This document shows positions 62,661-64,000 of a stretch of 64,000 nucleotides of DNA, in pieces. Each line of letters begins with the position of its first letter. Position 1 is the stretch's first letter. The stretch comes from Collinsella sp. GTDB taxonomy: Bacteria > Actinomycetota > Coriobacteriia > Coriobacteriales > Coriobacteriaceae. The notes under the pieces were generated by a model, which worked only from the letters and a program-made list of their open reading frames with translations, was not told the DNA's origin and ran no database searches. The DNA is taken from positions 4,444-68,443 of the forward strand of contig DXZO01000069.1 of NCBI GenBank assembly GCA_019419625.1. Direction: 5' to 3'. Position numbers and translations under genes: made by a program.

Positions 62661-62726
62661 AATGGGAGGAGGGCGCGGGCGCGGTCCGGATGGGCCGCGC
62701 TTTTCCTTTCCCGGAGATGCGGAACT

Positions 62727-62759
62727 CCCACCGTCCAAGTGCCTTGGACGGTGGGAGCT
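62727..62759. repeat. Perfect 15-bp inverted repeat
   Basis: CTCCCACCGTCCAAG, a TGC loop and CTTGGACGGTGGGAG. No T-run follows on either strand. It lies 67 bp past the DUF4313-like stop and marks the change from GC-rich to AT-richer sequence. Confidence 0.85.
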
Positions 62760-62881
62760 GGATACGACGATATACTGCGCGTGCAACGGGGACACGCGCC
62801 TCCTTTTCGGTTGACTCCACCAGTTCGTACAGAGACTTTTCGATTTCCCGCTTTGATTTGGAGGTCTGTAATTCCATATTT

Positions 62882-63016
62882 CTAGAATACGGCACGAGGC
62901 TGAGCTTCGAAATCGCGTCTTGCGTCGGTAGATTGTTCCGCGTCCGCGACCAGTTTTTCAAGGGTGCTAAGCTGGGACTGTATTGAGAGTTCGTTTAGGT
63001 GGTTCACATTGTCCAT
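62882..63016 (-). CDS. Possible 44-residue small protein
   Basis: ATG 63016 opens an ORF for MDNVNHLNELSIQSQLSTLE and on, a coiled-coil-like acidic peptide ending at TAG 62882. A second ATG at 62877 overlaps its end and opens a frame (MELQTSKSKREIEKSLYELV) that then runs antisense through the palindrome and DUF4313 gene. The pair looks like translationally coupled fragments of an old gene. There is no good ribosome-binding site. Confidence 0.3.
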   Translation of the reverse strand: MDNVNHLNELSIQSQLSTLEKLVADAEQSTDARRDFEAQPRAVF

Positions 63017-63090
63017 AGCGGTGACCACCAATGTTGAATAGCTGTCTTGAAAGACTGTGTATTAATACTTGATTTAAGGCGGAGTGGAAT

Positions 63091-63741
63091 GTGAGCGCGC
63101 AAGGAGATGCGGAATCGATGAGACCTCAAAAAATTACTGCAGTGTTATCATCTTTCATCCTCTCTATTCTTCCATTTCTGATTCTATGGGCGGCTTGGTC
63201 AGTCCTCCCTGATACAATTCCCGCTCATTGGAGTGGGGGTGTGGTTGATCGATGGGGTAATAAGCTTGAATTGCTGGTTGTTCCGCTGTTTTCTCTGATT
63301 GGTTCTATTGCAATTTCTGTGTACCTTATTGTTTCCACGCGGCGAAGAGAGTTCGCGGATTTCTCTGCTCGAATGCGACGGGACTTTGTTGCGTGCTATA
63401 TTTCTAGTCTTCTTTTATCGACAACCTGCTCAGTGATAATTGCCGTTTGGGTTCAGTTGATTCTTGCGCAAAGCACTGCGGTTGATGGGGGACTTGGACT
63501 ATCGATCCCGTATTCCCTTCCCGGGCTATATGTGATCTTGTGCGCTTTGCCGCCTTTTTATGCGAGCGGCGAGAGCAAAAAGGCAGAGCGCCTGATAACA
63601 GTTCTTATTGGCGGCGCGGAGATTGTTCTTTGTGGAATAGTGCTTGAAGGTTCGGCTGCCTCTTATGCGATGATTGGACTGATGATTCTGTTCTGTGCGT
63701 TTGAGATTGTGTCACAGGTAAGGGATAGCCGGTCCTTATGA
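63091..63741 (+). CDS. DUF1648 domain membrane protein
   Basis: This 216-residue protein starts at GTG 63091 after GGCGGAG; ATG 63118, after AAGGAG, is equally possible. The first TM segment leads into LPDTIPAHWSGGVVDRWGNK, the DUF1648 signature found in SdpI-like immunity and sporulation proteins. Five TM segments follow. Base composition is much lower in GC than the flanks, which suggests insertion into the GC-rich patch. Confidence 0.82.
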   Translation: MSAQGDAESMRPQKITAVLSSFILSILPFLILWAAWSVLPDTIPAHWSGGVVDRWGNKLELLVVPLFSLIGSIAISVYLIVSTRRREFADFSARMRRDFVACYISSLLLSTTCSVIIAVWVQLILAQSTAVDGGLGLSIPYSLPGLYVILCALPPFYASGESKKAERLITVLIGGAEIVLCGIVLEGSAASYAMIGLMILFCAFEIVSQVRDSRSL

Positions 63742-64000
63742 GTTGAATTACGCGCGTGCGGATATAAAGGTTGGCATGTTAAGCTGGTCGTTTTCTCGTT
63801 CTGGGACGCGAGACGGGCCGGACGGTCTACACTGCCGGAACGGAATAGCCACGGCCGCCACCCGCGAGGGGCATGCCGGCGACGGCGTGCCCCTCGCGGC
63901 GTTTCCCGGGGATGCCTCGCGCCATCCCCGGACCCCTGCGCGCCAAAGGGACGAGTCCCCTTGAAACCCCGGACTGCCGTCGGCGGGCCGTGAACGGCGG
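63742..64000. pseudogene. GC-rich tail with a DUF4313 C-terminal fragment
   Basis: Bases 63806-63842 encode ETGRTVYTAGTE then stop, matching the end ETGRTVYVAG of the 62064 gene. The rest has no complete gene before the window ends. Confidence 0.5.

Noticed and set aside
1..64000. CRISPR array
   Set aside because: The repeats seen are palindromic, irregularly spaced and few; no array of equal repeats and spacers and no cas gene was found.

Overview
The window looks like a chromosomal segment of a strict gut fermenter of the class Coriobacteriia, most likely Collinsella or a close relative. That assignment is my inference. It rests on the GC-rich coding sequence, the frequent GTG/TTG starts, a pyruvate formate-lyase (PFL) fermentation locus, a flavodiiron protein for oxygen protection, and a dense set of PTS, LacI and DeoR sugar genes. 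I see no rRNA, prophage, transposase gene or CRISPR array. There is one tRNA, tRNA-Thr(CGT).

Layout. 0-2.4 kb holds the tail of a GyrI-like protein and a two-component system. 2.7-10.6 kb holds ogt, the aspartate-family genes (asd and lysC leftward, thrC and thrB rightward), a ribosome-assembly GTPase and the MTA/SAH nucleosidase. 10.7-15.6 kb holds a broken beta-lactamase-like gene, the PFL activase, a DegV protein and a PFL encoded in two pieces: a 683-residue catalytic body and a separate 83-residue glycyl-radical subunit. 16-24.5 kb holds a ketodeoxygluconate-type permease with a dehydrogenase, a MarR regulator with a heterodimeric ABC exporter, and DAHP synthase. 25-31.3 kb holds a BceAB-like ABC system, a NUDIX-Vsr fusion protein, an AraC regulator and a HAD phosphatase.

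31.5-57.1 kb is a lactose/galactose region. It contains a class II aldolase and its DeoR regulator, galK-galT with a divergent LacI regulator, and lacA-lacB-lacC of the tagatose-6-phosphate pathway. It also contains an EIIA (lacF), two parallel lacI / EIICB / 6-phospho-beta-galactosidase modules with matching 3' flanks, a DeoR regulator, and galM. Lactose would enter as lactose-6-phosphate and be split by LacG. Galactose-6-phosphate would go through LacAB, LacC and the aldolase, and free galactose through GalM, GalK and GalT. Palindromic operators and a shared ACCGTTCAC motif upstream of several of these genes suggest both local and global control.

57.4-64 kb holds an orphan mannose-type EIIB lacking its phosphorylated histidine, tRNA-Thr, a ComEC-like secreted metallo-beta-lactamase-fold hydrolase with its DUF3006 partner, small orphan genes, and a very GC-rich accessory patch (DUF2958 and DUF4313-like genes) interrupted by an AT-richer DUF1648 gene.

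The most unusual signal is non-coding. At least four intergenic elements (3.6, 9.1, 13.1 and 31.4 kb) fold into very long two-tier palindromes. Arm sequences differ almost completely from copy to copy, yet each copy is self-complementary. All four share two constant boxes (TCCGCAG on one side, CGAGGACG on the other) and one of two constant tips. Two further relatives sit inside the thrC-thrB and lacB-lacC gaps. A second, different class of inverted repeats has private arms around spacers that, in three of four copies, share AAAACCGCAGG. REP-like mosaics recur at 23.3 and 39.7-40.2 kb.
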